64,000 bases of DNA from Ramlibacter lithotrophicus (GTDB lineage Bacteria > Pseudomonadota > Gammaproteobacteria > Burkholderiales > Burkholderiaceae_C). Below are positions 63,223 through 64,000 of this stretch, piece by piece. The notes beneath the pieces were generated by a model. It saw only the letters and a list, made by a program, of their open reading frames with translations, was not told the origin of the DNA and ran no database searches. The translations under genes and the position numbers were made by a program. How positions within the stretch are numbered: the first letter of the stretch is position 1; each line of letters begins with the position of its first letter. Where the stretch lies: the NCBI RefSeq assembly GCF_012184415.1, contig NZ_VTOX01000011.1:62001-126000 (forward strand), read 5' to 3'.

Positions 63223-64000
63223 TTTCAATCAAAAAACCCGGGCCCACGAGACGCAAGAAGCTGTTGCTGGCAGGCGGGGCGACTCTCGTTTTGGTTGCAG
63301 CGCTCTCTCTGCTTGCGTGGGACCGAGGCAGCGGGGCCTCTGCCACCAAAGAGGAAGCCGCAGAGGGTAAGGAGGGCCACAACGAAGCCCAGGAGCTCAC
63401 CTTGACGAGCGAAGAGGCTGCTCGAGCCGGCATCAAAGTCGAGCCGCTCAACCCTCAGAAGCAGTCTTCGTCCATCGTCGTAACGGCAACCATCCAGGCG
63501 GACCAGGACCGGATTGCCCGCGCTTCTCCTCGGACGGAGGGTCGCATCATTTCCGCGCCTGTACGGCTTGGCGACCGCGTCCGCGCAGGCCAGGTCCTGG
63601 CATCCCTGGACAGCGTGGCAGTGGGAGAAGCGCACGCGAGTCTGATGCAGGCCCAGTCGGAGTTGCGAATTGCGGAAGCCGACTTCAAACGCGCAGAGGC
63701 GCTGGTCGCCGACGAAATCATCCCGCGCAAAGACTTCCTTCGGGCGCAGTCGGAGCGAGATAAGGCGGCGGCCAGCGTGCGGGCGGCAACGGACCGCCTG
63801 CGTCTATTGGGTGGGAATCCAGGTGCCGGCGGGCGAGCGATTTCAAGTTTCGCCGTCACCGCTCCTTTTGCGGGCACCGTCATCGAGAAGAAGGCCACTC
63901 TTGGCGACTTGGCTAGCCCCAATGAGCCGCTGTTCACCGTCGCAGACCTCAGTCGCGTCTGGATTGTGGCGGACCTGCCAGAGGCGGCCGTATCGCAAGT
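63219..64000 (+). CDS. czcB: CzcB-like periplasmic adaptor protein (partial, cut by window end)
   Basis: The first 260 codons are present. An N-terminal membrane anchor (about residues 14-34) is followed by an acidic His-containing linker, then the adaptor pattern: VTATIQADQDRIARASPRTEG (barrel-sandwich), EAHASLMQAQSELRIAEADFKRAEALVADEIIPRKDFLRAQSE (helical hairpin, typical), VTAPFAGTVIEKKATLGD and LSRVWIVADLPE. It connects the RND pump CzcA to CzcC. The longer lower-GC linker seen in CzcB metal-binding forms is short here. The rest lies beyond base 64,000. Confidence 0.88.
   Translation, partial: MISIKKPGPTRRKKLLLAGGATLVLVAALSLLAWDRGSGASATKEEAAEGKEGHNEAQELTLTSEEAARAGIKVEPLNPQKQSSSIVVTATIQADQDRIARASPRTEGRIISAPVRLGDRVRAGQVLASLDSVAVGEAHASLMQAQSELRIAEADFKRAEALVADEIIPRKDFLRAQSERDKAAASVRAATDRLRLLGGNPGAGGRAISSFAVTAPFAGTVIEKKATLGDLASPNEPLFTVADLSRVWIVADLPEAAVSQ

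Overview
The window looks like a chromosomal segment of a high-GC betaproteobacterium of the order Burkholderiales, most likely Comamonadaceae (Variovorax/Ramlibacter type). The grounds are several Bug-family (TctC) solute-binding proteins without their own permeases, a TcuR-TcuAB tricarballylate module, MmgE/PrpD proteins, many CaiB/BaiF CoA-transferases and acyl-CoA dehydrogenases, DUF4148, and a CzcI-CzcC-CzcB metal-efflux operon of the Cupriavidus type. The genus is an inference.

Bases 1 to about 37,700 are a dense, very GC-rich catabolic region. It starts inside the indolepyruvate:ferredoxin oxidoreductase operon (iorA end, iorB). It then has a DUF4148-DoxX-extradiol dioxygenase operon, an acetylpolyamine amidohydrolase, a LysR regulator, outer-membrane phospholipase A, and a set of transport and 2-oxoacid/aldehyde genes. 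The tricarballylate genes tcuB, tcuA and a LysR regulator follow; identical-type LysR boxes lie before tcuA and in the divergent promoter at 12.4 kb. From 18.4 to 30.1 kb one long plus-strand operon combines a CoA-transferase, enoyl-CoA hydratase, HMG-CoA-lyase family enzyme, acyl-CoA dehydrogenase, MmgE/PrpD protein, complete TRAP transporter, acyl-CoA ligase, aldo/keto reductase and a GntR regulator. A perfect 27-bp palindrome stands at its head. It reads like uptake, CoA activation and beta-oxidation/lyase cleavage of a branched (di)carboxylic acid. RidA, a second acyl-CoA dehydrogenase/CoA-transferase pair, an atypical SDR, GNAT, MFS, cytochrome c and a NYN-cold-shock fusion end this part.

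From about 38.0 to 61.1 kb the DNA is visibly less GC-rich and holds an anti-phage/conflict island. In order it contains: (i) a PD-(D/E)XK-like gene flanked by two related repeat arrays in inverted orientation, one with an exact 31-bp period; (ii) a 1,533-residue SF1 helicase-Vsr-like nuclease fusion; (iii) a tightly coupled three-gene unit of a stand-alone DisA_N/diadenylate-cyclase-like protein, a Cap15-like two-TM beta-barrel effector and a PIN-domain protein, which is the best candidate for an undescribed system here; (iv) convergent to it, an XRE regulator plus a short prokaryotic Argonaute with its TIR-APAZ partner (SPARTA); (v) an E2-E1-JAB triple fusion with a metallo-beta-lactamase-fold protein, divergent from a CapW/BrxR-like WYL regulator that heads a second operon (four-TM protein, Zn-dependent phospholipase C-like protein, lipoprotein, DUF2235 hydrolase, second MBL protein); (vi) an AbiEi-like/Fic fusion preceded by five 24-bp-spaced repeats.

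From 61.4 kb to the right edge core-type DNA resumes with czcI, czcC and a truncated czcB behind a perfect 22-bp inverted repeat resembling the operators of CopR/CzcR-type metal response regulators. I recognised no tRNA, rRNA, CRISPR array or intact transposase gene.
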